Assembly (NCBI GenBank): GCA_000469685.2
Contig: LS997567.1
Coordinates: 28,951,929 to 29,015,928, forward strand
From: Haemonchus contortus
Taxonomy: Eukaryota; Nematoda; Chromadorea; Rhabditida; Trichostrongylidae
DNA length: 64,000 bases
Reading direction: 5' to 3'
The notes beneath the pieces are model-generated. The model was given only the letters and a program-made list of their open reading frames with translations, searched no databases and was not told the origin of the DNA. Position numbers and translations under genes: made by a program. Below, piece after piece: positions 52,211 through 64,000 of the stretch. The first letter of the stretch is position 1, and every line of letters starts with the position of its first letter.

Positions 52211-55200
52211 ATGAATACGGAAAACGAAAGAAACACATCTTCGGGGCAGTCTGGAATCACACTCACGCCAATACCAATACCCAAATTCGATGGAGACATT
52301 TGGGAGTGGGAGCCCTTTCGGCAATGTTTTGAGCATAGCGCGCACTCCAAGGATATCGATGACATGTACAAGTTGAGCTATCTCTTGACGCGTTATAGGG
52401 AGCGGCCAAGGAATCAGTGAAGCATTTTCAAGCCGCCAGTCACGCATATCCTCTTGTCACCGCGCATCCGAAAAGGAAGTATGGGGACGCGCAGGCATAG
52501 GTAGATCGACTGCTGAGTGGGCTGCGATCGATTGAGCCGGCCAGCAACAACTTCAGAACTTAGGAAACCCTATGCGAGCAACTTACTTCCATTACGTCAC
52601 GACTGAATCTTCGCGGAGAACATATCGATAACACATTCCTGCAGAAAGAACATTTCAGGAATTTTCCGTAGACGTCCAAAGACATGTTCTCCGTCACAGA
52701 GCAAAACTCCAAGCGGAAGGGACATGGAGCACTATGCACTCTTGAAAACCACAAAAGAGTTTGTAGAAGCTGAACTGAGAATCATAAGTCAAGTCGAGCG
52801 GAACATATTCAGTAACGAAGAGAACCATGCAAATGACATGATATAAGGAAAGAGAATTGTGAAGAAAGACAAACCAGCGGGGCTTCAACATTCGAAGCTT
52901 TATTTTTACAGTACAAGAACAGGTCATACTGCGAAGAACTGCACTGAAGTTCCTACACTCGAACAGCTTCTCAAGATCATAAGGAGACAAAAACTGCGAC
53001 AAAGAACAAGATGATGAGAAGACAAAAAACTGATTTGAGAAGGGCCAAAGAGATCATAAGCAGCAACATGCTGCAAAGGAGCTTGCAGAATGTGTGGGAT
53101 CATTGGTCACCACCTCAATCTTTAGAACGGTCTTCCCAAACACACTTCTCAAACGTCCCAAAACCCAAAAAAGCAAGCAACATAGAGTGTACAACGAACA
53201 CTCTCGAAATTGTCAAATATAAACACTTTGGATTCCGAACAAAGCTTGAGCTCAAATGAAGATAATGTTCTCAACTTCAACAACCACGAAAACAATACGG
53301 TCCCAGCATGAGGGGCTGAAGCGAACAACCCAACCACTGGAACATTTGAACCTATTCACGTTATGTTCGATTCGGGCGCAGATAGATCATTCATGAGCAA
53401 CACACTTGCAAAGAGACTGCACCTCAGAGACATTGAGTCCGTACGGCTCAATATCAACACTTCGGCTCACGGCAGCCAGAAACATGTGGTGTCACAACAG
53501 TCCAACTGTGGAACGCCTCAGCCTCGAGGATAAACGGTTCCTACTCGAAAATGAACTGCAACTCTCCACAAAATAACGGTCTTTCGAGCATCTTCCCTCA
53601 AATTCTTAGAAGCTGTGCCGACCTCTTTTCTCTTCTGAACCACGACGTTTATCTAGTAGCAGGATACAACAGCGATCCCTCTACGACAATCAAGAAGGAC
53701 GTGAAGAAAATGACAATGCAAACTTTGAAAAATGTGGAACCTGAAACGAGAGCGCAATCGTGGGAAGACTTCTATACGTTCGAATCATCTAAAGTGGGCG
53801 AATTCGGTGGCTCAGAGACAGTGGAACGTCGTAGAACAGACCACGCTGTATGGAACGCGTTTGAAAAAACTATTGAAAGAAAGGAGGATGGCTATTATGT
53901 ACGCTCCCACTGGAAAAAAGACTCTTAACAGCTGCCTGACAACAGGACTCTTGCTCTAGGTCGCCTACAAACCCTGATCGACAATCTGAGAACTACTCCT
54001 GGGATACTACAACAGTAACAGGAATTAATTCGAACTAAACTATATTGCGATATCATTAAAGAAGTAGATAAAGACAAACCTCTCGGTGGAGATATAGTTC
54101 ATTACTTGCCTCATCGGGCAAATATCACGCCTTATAAGAACACAATAAAATCGAGGGTTGCATATGATGCGTCTGCCCATCTGTGAAACGCTCCATCTCT
54201 TAATGACGTCGAAGACCCGTCATGCTTCCTAAGCTGTGGGATATCCTACTGAGACTCAGGAATGGAGACGTAGCTGTTACTAGTGATGTCGATAACCTTC
54301 TCTTCAAGTGAGACTTCACTCGAAAGGCAGAAAAGCAACTCGTTTACTGTTGTTGGAAGGCGTGAATCCACTAGTGATCCGAGACAACCTCAACATATAC
54401 CGCTTCAATTGTTTACATTCGGATTGATATGTTCGCCATTTCTCCTTGGCGGAACGACCAAATACCATCTTGAACACAAATCGAATAATCCTGGAATTTT
54501 TCACGAAATGCTTAGCAGTATGTAAATATGTTGACAATGTGATAACGACTGCAAAATCTACAACGGAAACAGTTCACCTATTCAAGAACTCGAAAGCCTT
54601 ATTCGGAGACACGAGAATGGGTATTAGAGGACTTTTAATTCCAAGGAAAAATCACAAAACGCTCAATTTTCGAACAAGTAGCCTCCATCTGCGGCCCACT
54701 CGGACACCCATTACACTTCATGGGAAACGATTTCTGCAACAATTAGGGAAATGCGACTACAGCTAGGACGAAATACTTTCTCAAGAACATCAACAGCAGT
54801 GGAAAGGTTTTGTTGAAGAAGTAAATGACTCCCACTGCAGAATAGTAGGAAAATTGCGCGAATCAACGATAGAGTTGAGCTTGTGGTATTCTCCGACGCC
54901 AGCAACTTTATGTGGTCGCATGCGCAAACACTACATCGAAAAACGGATCAGCTCTAGTAGAAGGAAAGTCCAAATTGCCGTCAATGAAAGAAATATCAAC
55001 GACGCCTTGACGATGGCATTGCATGACGTTTTCCATAAATGAAGCAATAAAAGAGCGACTGCATATATGAGGTTGAGTAAAAAGTTTTGATCGGCTTTTC
55101 AATCCTCACTTTAAAAAGTCTTCTTCCATTGAAAGAGGATCTCAATTAGTAATATAGTCTCCACCGTTCTCCAAAACACATGTCTAGCGATCCGGCACTT

Positions 55201-57960
55201 TCTTGACTTCTGAAGCCTAGAACGGTGGCGGCCGGATCTTATTTTTGAGTTCCGGGCAATCATCAAAATTTCTATCGCGGAGGTAATGTTTCAGAGCAAG
55301 AAATAAATGTAATCAGACGAAGCAAGACCTGGCGACGAGGTAGAGTGGGGCAGCACTGCCCATCCAGTTCGGCAATTCACTGACAAAACAATTTCGCAAC
55401 ATGCGGTTGAGCGCTGTCGTGAAAAAAGTCAAACATTTTGCGCTGCGGACGCTCCCTTAGAACAACGTCGGCCAAACTCTGTAACTGAGAAGCGTACATC
55501 TCGGCTGTCACGGTGGATCCTTCAGTAAGTTATCCAAAGTAGAACATTCCCTGAGAATGTCCACTTCCCTGAGAATGTCCACCGCGAACACAGCGAGACC
55601 TTCCTCGGACGTAGTCCACTTCTCTGCTAGTCTTGGAGGTGTTTCTTCATGAGGCACCCGGGCCGAGATACGATGACTCTTCTGGATGCACCACAGGTAT
55701 TTGCGACAGCCGTCGGTGGATTATGCCTTTACAGTAACTCGTGATAGACGATAGCTCTCAGAAAGCTTCGAACTGCAGTTGACGGTTGAAGTCATTTTTG
55801 CGAAGCAAGGGGATGCTTATATATCCCCCTGAAAATGCAGGCTAGGGATCGGTCTACTATAACCCATTACGGAATACTCCCAAACGGTCCTACGAAAAAA
55901 TTTAGAAAGGGACGAAGAGCCGATCAAAACTTTTTACTCAACCTAATACAAGGAATTGCTGTTCTATCGAATTCAGAAATCGCTTTCGGTTTTCTTTCTT
56001 CGAATCAACTGAATCCATCCACCGGCGTGCTAGTATACAATCGAGTTCGTGAGATACGATAGACAATTTCCCAAGTGCTCCTCCGGTTCGCTCTGGCTAT
56101 GTGAAGACCAAAAATATTCCAGCCGATTGTGCGACAAGTGGACTGAATACAGATTTACAGATTTTAAGACCCATTTGTGATGGACTGGACCGCCCTATAT
56201 GTTGTACCCAATAGAACAGTTTTCTCAGGAGTGCAGATTGTTCAGTCTGCCGCTGAACAACAACGACGATGTTCGCATATTGGCCGCTGGAGCAGCCAAT
56301 AGTACTGCGAAACACTCGAAGAAAACAACACCGCAATCTCGAAAAATGCCAATGAGTTGTAGCATACGTCTTGCGTTTCATAAAAAAATTATTTGTCTAC
56401 ATGAATGACCATCTCAAGAAGAAATTAGAAAACAACATCAACGATATATGGCACGCAGAATCATTGGAATACATAAATGCTACAGAATTAGAAGCGAGTT
56501 TAAAAATTCTTCTTCGAAATCATAAGAAAGTCCATCTGCCTGCAGAAAGACAAGCAGCTTTGAAACTGTTGAAGGTGGAAGAGGACGAGCAGGAAATCCA
56601 CGGTGCAAAGGACGGTTATGACGTCTAGTCTATGTTTGAACCCCAAACATCCCTAGCTCATCGCCACTGAACTGAACTTGCGCGATCAGTTGTGGAAAGT
56701 ACACATTCACCTCTACACTGCGGCATGGCACACACCATGGCAAATATGCGACAACAATATTTTACTCTAAAACTCATAGTCCGACAAATGGTTCGATTAA
56801 TGATAACGCGATGTGTACCGTGCAAGAAGATGAACCATCTCCCTTATCGATAGTCAGAAATGAACGATCTTCTTGAGCAGCGAGTACGCAGAACAAGACC
56901 ATTCGAACGCATTATAATCGATTACTTTTAGACCCCTGCCGATAAAGCAAAACGATAATTTTGCGAATGCCTTCGGAATTATCCTGACGTGCGCAACACA
57001 AGGCTTTTTTACCTGAAACAAGTATCAGATGTGAGCACAAACCTTTTGCTGTTGGCATTACGCCGATTCTTTGCTCGACGCGGCCAGCATAACATCAGAC
57101 AATGGATCCAACTTCATTCTGGCGGAACAAATTCTTCATGATCTGGTTTCACCTATGATCAATGATGTCTCATTCATGCAATAAACGGCAACCAGAGGAA
57201 TTGTATGGAAAACAATCACACCACAATTCCATGGCAGGGGCCTCTATGAGAGAATGATTCAATCCATCAATCATAGTCTTTACAAAGTTTTGCAACGGAG
57301 AGATCCAGATGTGAAATTCTTCGAAACGCTATTAGTGAAGATCGAAGGTTGAATCAACACCAGACTTGTCACCTATCAAGAAGAGAAATGGTATGCACGT
57401 GATACTTCAAACTCGAAAACGGACGAAAGAATCACTCCAAACAAGTCACCAGTTGATAGAACACTTCTGGAGAATCGGGAGTCAGCAATATCTGACCGCC
57501 TTGCAAGAATCACACAAACTTCACACTTCACATCAACAATAAACGCGGTACCCCAAAAACTCCATCTGTCGAGAACGTCGTGCTGATTGCAGAGCCCTTG
57601 GTGCCACGAAACACCTGGCATATGAGCAGAATCATGAAGGTTCAACACTCTCACAACGACGTCATAAGATATGTAAAGCTTCGACTGCCAAATGGACGCA
57701 CGACCAGTGAACTTGATAATTCCGTTAGAATTGGGAGATGCGAGTTCACCAGAACAAATGCAGCCAACTACAATTGTATCCTCGCCCGAACCCCGATACA
57801 ACCTACGTCTTCCTCCGTGCGGGAAATGGGGGGGGGGCGCGATTCATGCGTGACCCCATTAGGCTCTTTGCGCACGCAGCATCGTTTCAGTACCTTTCTG
57901 TTGAAATGGACCAAATAAATTTGCAGTAGTCCACGGCTTCACCATAAACAGAGCAAATCA
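52211..57960 (+). pseudogene. BEL/Pao gag-pol, decayed
   Basis: Starts with an ATG and PIPIPKFDGDIWEWEPF (52271-52321), the usual BEL gag start, then DDMYKLSYLL. A zinc-knuckle block, CRMCGIIGHH, lies near 53085-53115. Protease: MFDSGADRSFM (53363-53395, DSGA active site). RT: YLPHRANITPYKNT (54103-54143), VAYDASAH, then FGLICSPFLLGGTTKYHLE (about 54419-54475). Motif C is YVDN (54528-54539) instead of YVDD. A mariner interrupts at about 55070-55840. Then come PADCATSGLN, the integrase zinc finger (H-H around 56705-56730, CVPCKKMN near 56815), the catalytic stretches IIIDYF and SDNGSNFILAEQ, and a YERM block with the expected Glu. The end is the BEL-typical RLPNGRTT segment at 57690. Many shifts and stops. 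Confidence 0.8.
55070..55840 (-). pseudogene. Mariner transposase relic inserted in the BEL RT region
   Basis: Minus-strand frames give GTVTAEMYASQLQSLADVVL (about 55470-55530), then FFHDSAQPHVAKLF (about 55395-55435), the counterpart of the family's HHDNARPHxAK, with its catalytic Asp retained. Further blocks are a broken TLPRRQV segment and a C-terminal GERWRLY near 55160. N-terminal traces (55560-55800) are weaker. No TIRs were recognised. BEL similarity stops at about 55040 and restarts by about 56100, so this insertion is younger than the BEL copy. Confidence 0.6.
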
Positions 57961-58199
57961 CTTCACTATGGCGAAAAAGCCTCTTCGAGATTGAGAATTC
58001 ACCTCATAAGCCAACAATTTACTTGTCAAACGTTCAAAACAAGAAGGACTTCAAATTTTTTGATCCTGGTGAATGCATTCCATCTGTAAAGGTGCATAGT
58101 TAGTCATTTCTTCACATATTCTACTTATGAGCTCTTATTTCTTCCGTTATGATGGTAGGAATGATGTTTTAGCGCATTTTGTCCGATGACCTCATTATA
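57961..58199. other. Short non-coding stretch after the BEL pol
   Basis: No ORF; probably the 3' leader of the plus-strand BEL copy. Its 3' LTR is not found here. Confidence 0.3.
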
Positions 58200-59160
58200 T
58201 TGACGCGTGAATCGCACCACACCCCGGGAAATGTACCTCCACAACGGTACCTTCCTGATCAGCTTTTACACCTCGATGATATCGCGGGCTTCCTGGTTGA
58301 AGCTGAGCAGACCAGAGTGTGTCTCTAGGATCCCTGCGAGACGGTATTCTGCTCTCGTCAGAACGCCTTGTCTTACTGCGATCAGAGAACTCAGGTCCAA
58401 TGTCGAGAGAAAGAGAAAAGCCGCTACTCAAGTTCTCAATGGTTCACTCACATGTCTTCGTTCTTCTGTCCGGAATGCATAGCGGCCGATGCACTATGTG
58501 ATGTGTCCGGGTCTTGTGTGTGTGTCGTCGTAGTACTAGTGGCACGCGATAGTTCTTCTCATATTTATGGCACTGACGACAAGACCGAAAGGCAGGAGAC
58601 GAATGCACTGATTAATTGAACCCTACTTCATTGCATTGCGTCAACTGTCACCAAGGCGCGGTCCATACAACGCAGTTCTGCGTCGAGCAACTTTTCGAAA
58701 CTACCTGTCTCTCAGTTGACGGTCATTCATCGGCCATCACCGAACCAGAGTTAAATTTCCTTGGTGACCCCGATTTAGTGCGAAAATTACAAATCAGCGA
58801 ACTTCTCTTATAAACTCATTGATAAAGTGGGAAAGAGCGAAATATAAAGGTTTCAAGTGTTACAAAAAAGAATATATTGACAAAACTTGGTCTTATGAAG
58901 AAATCACATTATTATATTGCGAAAAGATGCATATTGGTTTGGTTCAATCCTAATAACACAAAGTGTCATAGCTCCACACATTTAGATGCACAGTCGCACA
59001 GCACAGTCCTACGTGCTACACAGGAACAATACTGATTCTTTTCCTACCCTCGGCAATATCCCAATTTACCCTATTATGAAAATAGAATTACAGAGATAAG
59101 GAAGAGCAGTACAGTAATTAAGTCAGGGGATGGTGCAGGCAGAAATGTATAAAGATCTCA
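58200..59160 (-). mobile_element. 5' end of a second, minus-strand BEL/Pao element
   Basis: On the minus strand: LTR (59130-58640, matched by 51470-51965 on the other strand), leader (58640-58560, with CTCCTGCCTTTC and GTCAGTGCC), then a gag N-terminal segment at 58500-58200 with GVLTRAEYRLAGILETHSGL and FNQEARDII. The first of these resembles the BEL gag N-terminus. The rest of this element is missing, cut at about 58200. It faces the 3' end of the plus-strand BEL copy. Confidence 0.55.
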
Positions 59161-60539
59161 GAGTTCCACAGTTCTCATAGGAGAATAGAAAAATCTGGGG
59201 AGGGCGAAGTAATGCTGTTCGTGTGAATTCTGACTGTCGTATCTAATCCTTTTCCTAAACATTGAATAGGAATATAGCGAGCTGTACATCACACTATCTT
59301 CGCCGATGATCGGGTGATCGATAATCAGACATCAAAATAGCAACTAGATGGGTTTGAATTCTCGGTGAGAATTAGTTCTAGCGGAATGTTCTGTATTATA
59401 ATCCATGCGATGTTTAATATCATGTTCACCAACACGAAGGTGGAAATTCAGAATTCATCGTCCAGAAGTCAAGGTTGCGGCAAGATAACTTTGTATGTTG
59501 ATGGCCTGGATGCTGGGAAAATTAGTCCTCCTCGATGCCGCTGTTGCCTTAGGGACCCTCGTACAAATATCTCACTGACCGGATTTTGTTAGTGCGCTCA
59601 AGAAGACACAGTGGTCCCAAAGAAAAAATATTGAACTTCTCTTAACACAATGTACGACATATAGTACGTCTGAGAGTAAAGGAGGCATGCAGCATGTGTC
59701 TCGGAGTGAAGCTTGCATTCAGCTCACATCGCAGAGGAGAACAATCCAGTGGCAACAGACACCACTACTGTGAGTGAAAACTCTTTGCACGCTATGCCCA
59801 TAGCATCTCTTCTACATCTCGACTTTTATCGGATTCCTCAAGGCGCCGTCGTTTAATCTATTAAGCAAATACTTATTCTAGATCATTTTGCTCAAAACAA
59901 TATCAAAACGGAGGTATGAATCTGAAATTTGAGTTAGCCACCATTTGATTCAGGGCAACTCCAGTTCTGCGCCTTGACGAATCTAGCCATCGCTATTAAG
60001 CTCCATGCATCATGGTCCGCGCCTCGTTACTTTGAAGTCCTGGGCAGACCACATCGACTTTACGATCCCTCTTGCGTGCATTGCAGTGTAAGCTTCAGTG
60101 AAGCAAGCATACTACTGATAAAATGTTAGGTTATGAACAGAAGCAAACGAGCTTGAATTACTTGATATCGCATGCAGTTTTAGAGCACACATCCCACCAC
60201 CTCACTCTGAGAACAAAAATGTATTCTAGATTGAAGTATGGTAGCACTGCGAGGTTTCTGATTAGCATACGACTTTTTAGCTGGACCATCGCTACCCTGT
60301 CATTGCTACTACGTGCACGATGAACATCGTGCTCGACATATAGACGTACGTGGAGGTGCGACAATACGAGAGAGTTATTAGTGATGTGCTGTCGACGAGG
60401 CATTCGATTATATGTGGGTATAACGTAAATTAGTAAGCTCACCCAAGATTATGAGCGGCTCCTTTTTATGTGATATTGTACCAGTAAAATATTGGGGTGT
60501 TCATAAAGTTCGTTGGCCATTCTTTTTTTCAGAGCTTGT
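59161..60539. other. No recognisable gene
   Basis: About 1.4 kb. Small ORFs at 59365-59592 (plus), 60123-60323 (plus) and 60158-60442 (minus) match no family. No repeats recognised. Confidence 0.4.
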
Positions 60540-60790
60540 AAAGATAGCTCACCAAGTTGAACTTACTGGTCCATGATATAATCTCCATGCATACCCACCA
60601 CCTCTCGCCAACGATAGGATAGAGAGGCGACTACATCTTTCCAAAAGCCGGCCGCGACTTGGCCCAGTCCTCGATCACGTCCCCGATGTTGCGCTCGTTC
60701 TTCAGCTATTTTTCTTTCAAACAATTTTGCATGAGCCGGAAAAAAATTTCTGCACTGCAAGTATAAAGATTCGGATCGAAGTGAGCCAGC
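60540..60790 (-). pseudogene. Probable mariner transposase C-terminal fragment
   Basis: The minus strand encodes FWKDVVASLSYRWREVVGMH followed by GDYIMD (about 60567-60645), which fits the mariner C-terminal pattern (LPxRWxxVVxxxGDYI). The nearby GTTCATAAAGTTCGTTGGCC (60500-60519) is the sort of sequence seen at mariner ends but has no partner here. It directly abuts the gypsy pol remnant at its right. Confidence 0.45.
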
Positions 60791-60809
60791 AGCAGATCCG
60801 AGCTGAGTG

Positions 60810-63033
60810 CTGTCTTCATTTTGGCTAAGCAGGATTGGAGCTCCCGTAGAAAATGATGAGTCCAAGGGAAGCACGTAGCTGGCTAACGTCTCTAAGAGGT
60901 GGCATCTTTTGTTTGGATCTGACCTTGTCGGGGTTAGTGGGTCGTCCTTGCGCGTTGATGACGAAGCCAAGGTAGTTGGTCTCAGTTTGCAGAAATCTGC
61001 ACTTCTCGAGACGAACACGGAACCCGTAGTCCTGGTTCCGCTGGAACACACTGTCTAGTCATGTTTTGTGATCCTCGATGGTCCTGCCAGTGATCAGTAT
61101 GTCGTCGAGGTATTCGGCAGATCCATCTAATCCGGCAATGAGAGCGTCGATGCATTGCTGGAAGATGCTAGGGGCAGGCTTTACTCCAAATTGTAGGCGC
61201 ATGAAACAAAAGAGTCCTCGGTGCGTATTGATCTTCAGCACCTGTTTTGAATTGCCGTCCACTTCCAAGTAGTAGTCCAGTCGAGTAGTCTGCGCAGGGC
61301 AGTCTTGAATTTTTTTCCTGAATGGCAACGATAGGAGCGACCCATTCCGAGTAGTCGATGGGCGTCAGAACATCTGTAGATGCAAGGCGATCGATTTCAG
61401 TCGAAATCTTTTGAACAGCGGCGTATGAAACGGGCAAGCCTTCTGAAAAACAGCCTTGGCGTTGGGTTTCATAGTGAGCTTGGCCTTCGACTTGGTGCAA
61501 CGTCCTAATCCCGGCGTGAATACGGTAGAGAACTTCTTTTTTAAGCTTGCAATGAAAGGAGGATTCAATGCACTGAGCGTCGATGAGGAGACATTACAGA
61601 ATGAGCCCTCGGTTAGGCGAAGAAACAGAGGCTCGTGCTGGATGGTCCAGTCGAGATCCAGTAATGACGGTGTGTGGTGTGTCGGCAACTTAGCAGGTAC
61701 CTCGCCCGTGATGACCAAATGACGAAATTGCACTCGTAGCATCCTCAAACATTGGTCGGCTTGTCATTGGCAGACCTCAGAGTGATTTGAGAGGTTGTAC
61801 TATCGGACTACCCATAGCGATCCAGTCCACATTGCTCAGTAACGTAACACCGGTACCGGTGCCAAGCCGCATGCGTTGTCTTTCCACTGATCTGCACTGG
61901 GAGGGAGGGGGGTAGATGCGGTATATGGGTGCATTGCCGATATGCGTTGAGACGACGACGACATTGATGGCTGTTTTGCATTTCCGTCTTAGTTTCTGCT
62001 TCCTCTTCGAAATTCTTGCAGAACCCTCACTTGTGTCTGGTATTCCCGCAGACATGACATGCCTTCTCTCCAAATAAACTAACACTCGATCACCAATTGC
62101 TCCACATAGGGAACATGGCGACGGGAGTTGTATTTCCGGCCCTGACATTTAACGCTCTAATGTGTGGTAGAGCAGACCGCTCGCGGAGAGTGGCATCTGA
62201 CGAATGTCGAGAAATTGCTGAATCTCCGCGGCCAATTCCTTAAATGTGGTTTGGGGCGTTCATCTTGCTAAGGGCACGGGTCCAGATGTCACCATTTTCG
62301 GAAGAGGCTAGTCCGCATATCCACACGAGGCACTCCATCTGTTCTAGGCTAATGTCGTTGAATTCAGCCATCGCGTGTTGCTGGTTGACCAGTCCAGTAT
62401 AGTATAGTTTTCGTGTTTGCGTTGAGTTTTCAGACATACGTAGCGATGCGAGAGAACCGACGTGTTGTGTCCAAAAAATTTCCTTAGCGTTGCTACGGTA
62501 TCGGTTAGCGGTATCCCTTAAGCTCTTTTCGGAAGATTGTGGCTTGTGAAATGAGCGTGTGTGATGGCATAGAGCTTGGAGACGGTTAGTTGACTTTCGA
62601 AGCTTCACTCAGCGCCGTCCTTGGATTTGACGTCTTCATAGCGATTGTACCAGACCTCGAAGGCAACCATTTGTGGGATCGTATACAAAATCAGGTAAGT
62701 ATGCTGACAGCGAGTTTATCGCGAACTCGGCTGCACTGGCTGGAGACGCTGGAGCTATCGAACGTGAGTCAAGCATCATTCCTGCCATGCGACTGACGAG
62801 TTCAGCGAGCATCTTCTGGTGCTCGGTGAACACCTGCCGCTGTATTGTGGCCTGGGCATAGAAGATGGCCTGCAGGCCTTTAGCGTCGATTTTATTTCGT
62901 GACCACCCTCCTCCTCGGCGTGTTTGGTCCTCTTCGGCCTGATTACCTGCTGCGCTGATCGTCTTTCTTGTCTGCGTTGAAGTCCACTGCTCGACAGTAG
63001 CTGTAGACGTCCTTGTAGGTAGCCGGAGGACAC
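60810..63033 (-). pseudogene. Ty3/gypsy gag-pol remnant
   Basis: In minus-strand order: gag N-terminus FTEHQKMLAELVSRM (62785-62830) and LPDFVYDPTNG; capsid part DISLEQMECLVWICGLASS (62290-62350). A knuckle-like HVCGNTRHK block lies near 62050. A protease region, GTGTGVTLLSNVDWIAMGSP (61810-61870), corresponds to DTGADVTLLS, so the catalytic Asp is lost. RT: DRLASTDVLTPIDYSEWVAP (61335-61395), KINTHRGLFCFMRLQFGVK, and intact YLDDILITG (61085-61110). The segment RVRLEKCRFLQTETNYLGF (60965-61020) is the RT thumb region. Below about 60820 the element is lost. There are at least six frameshifts or stops, and no LTR was found. A different, even shorter gypsy lies at 8-10 kb. Confidence 0.8.
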
Positions 63034-64000
63034 TAGAATACGAGAAGAGTCGGTGGATAACAGAACTTCACATCATAAAAACTTTCGGGTACTGGTCAAG
63101 CTACATAGCTACGTACAGTGCTCAATTTTGCAAAGTCTATGATAACATGTCTTATTGGCATAGATCAAAGACACCTTACAACAGCTGGTCACGCATATAG
63201 CTCTTATCGGACTGGAGATGCCGGAGCACCTTTTGCAATAAATGGATAATTGTCATGGATAAACCAAAACCTCTATGAGACTAGTATCAGCTTAACCAAT
63301 CGAGTTGTCGCAGATAGAAGGAAGGGTCAAATGACAAGGACAGCGAACTACGTAGTGAAGGCGCATTTCCAACAGTAAAGAGGTAAGGAAAAAATCCATC
63401 GTCAGAAATGTCCAACTACCTGAACTAAAGGTTGCCAAAGAACATCAGGGCTTGGAGACGAATTTCCAAGTTGGCACATGCTAGGAACAGCACTTTGTGT
63501 AAGCTTTCTCCTTTTCCAACTTGTCGATCCCAATACGTAGCCGTTTAGTGGGACCACACGGGGGGAACTTAAACGCTCAGTTCTACAACGGAAGGACTAG
63601 GGCAAGCGAGACAAGACGGATTTAGCCGATCCTACATTCAGTAAACGATCGCTCCGCTTCCATCAAAAGTGCAGACCTGATCATATCATTCAGAAAAATC
63701 ATCTACAAAGATACCTGCATCACCATCGCATCGAATGTAAGAGAAAAGACCGCAACAGGGGAGAGTGGGAAGTCTAACCAGGTGATGTTAATTTGCTTGC
63801 CATGGAGCTTCGAATGGAAACCCAAGTGTATTGATTTAGTTGGGTGTTAGCTCTATGTCACCATCGCTTTGCATGTGGTTTTTTTTGATCTGATGAAAGC
63901 TTTTAGAACCTCCGCCATCGGCCATTCAGATAGCCCCTTATTCTTGGGATTTTTTTTTGTTTAGCAGTCATTTTGAACGGCATCGCGTCGAGTAGATGCC
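63034..64000. other. No recognisable gene
   Basis: The last kilobase has no meaningful ORF and no repeat that I could match inside the window. A gypsy 5' LTR would be expected about here for the element to the left, but without a second copy it cannot be identified. Confidence 0.4.

Overview
This window looks like nuclear DNA of a nematode, most likely a strongylid/hookworm-type species. That placement is an inference: the transposon families recall those of hookworm genomes, and the base composition, codon use and complete lack of operons fit a metazoan. I could not confirm it by search. No host gene can be called with confidence. Almost everything interpretable is transposable-element DNA, much of it nested, so the window reads as an intergenic or heterochromatin-like element graveyard.

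Layout. 1-3063 (minus) is a nearly intact RTE-type non-LTR retrotransposon with endonuclease and reverse transcriptase. Its only visible lesion is a one-base slip in an A8 run. 3420-5420 is an old copy of a related element, split by a mariner fossil that itself carries a 97-bp fold-back insert. 7520-7700 is a palindromic MITE. 8.0-9.98 kb is a gypsy element reduced to gag plus two LTRs. 11.95-15.62 kb is a second RTE copy, cut by a mariner with recognisable terminal inverted repeats. 15.64-16.25 kb is the 3' end of a Helitron-like element. 16.25-24.25 kb is mostly unassigned; it holds two unplaced ORFs, a tRNA-like block, two strong hairpins and a large fold-back repeat.

24.4-32.4 kb is the most structured part. 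Two Penelope-like elements (PLEs) lie head to head and share inverted arms of about 1 kb. Between them is a CR1/Jockey-type LINE, and inside that LINE sits a third PLE with an uninterrupted 643-codon RT plus GIY-YIG ORF and a 13-bp target-site duplication. A fourth, 198-bp PLE tail sits inside the right-hand PLE with its own 12-bp duplication.

33.6-40.67 kb is a nest of Helitron-like non-autonomous elements. It carries a (TGTA)n array of about 3.1 kb, a (CAGA)n array of about 750 bp and 128-bp minisatellites. 41.32-43.16 kb is an internally deleted piggyBac with TTAA ends. 43.5-48.25 kb has internally deleted mariners and a small palindrome. 49.08-50.17 kb is another Helitron-like element. 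50.6-59.2 kb is a BEL/Pao region: one long decayed plus-strand copy with a mariner in its RT region, and 5' pieces of two minus-strand copies. 60.5-63.0 kb has a mariner tail and a decayed minus-strand gypsy gag-pol.

The genes do not form a pathway. What links them is insertion history: target-site duplications, TIRs and interrupted reading frames give a relative order in several places. The long ORFs within the simple repeats are artefacts of stop-free repeat units.
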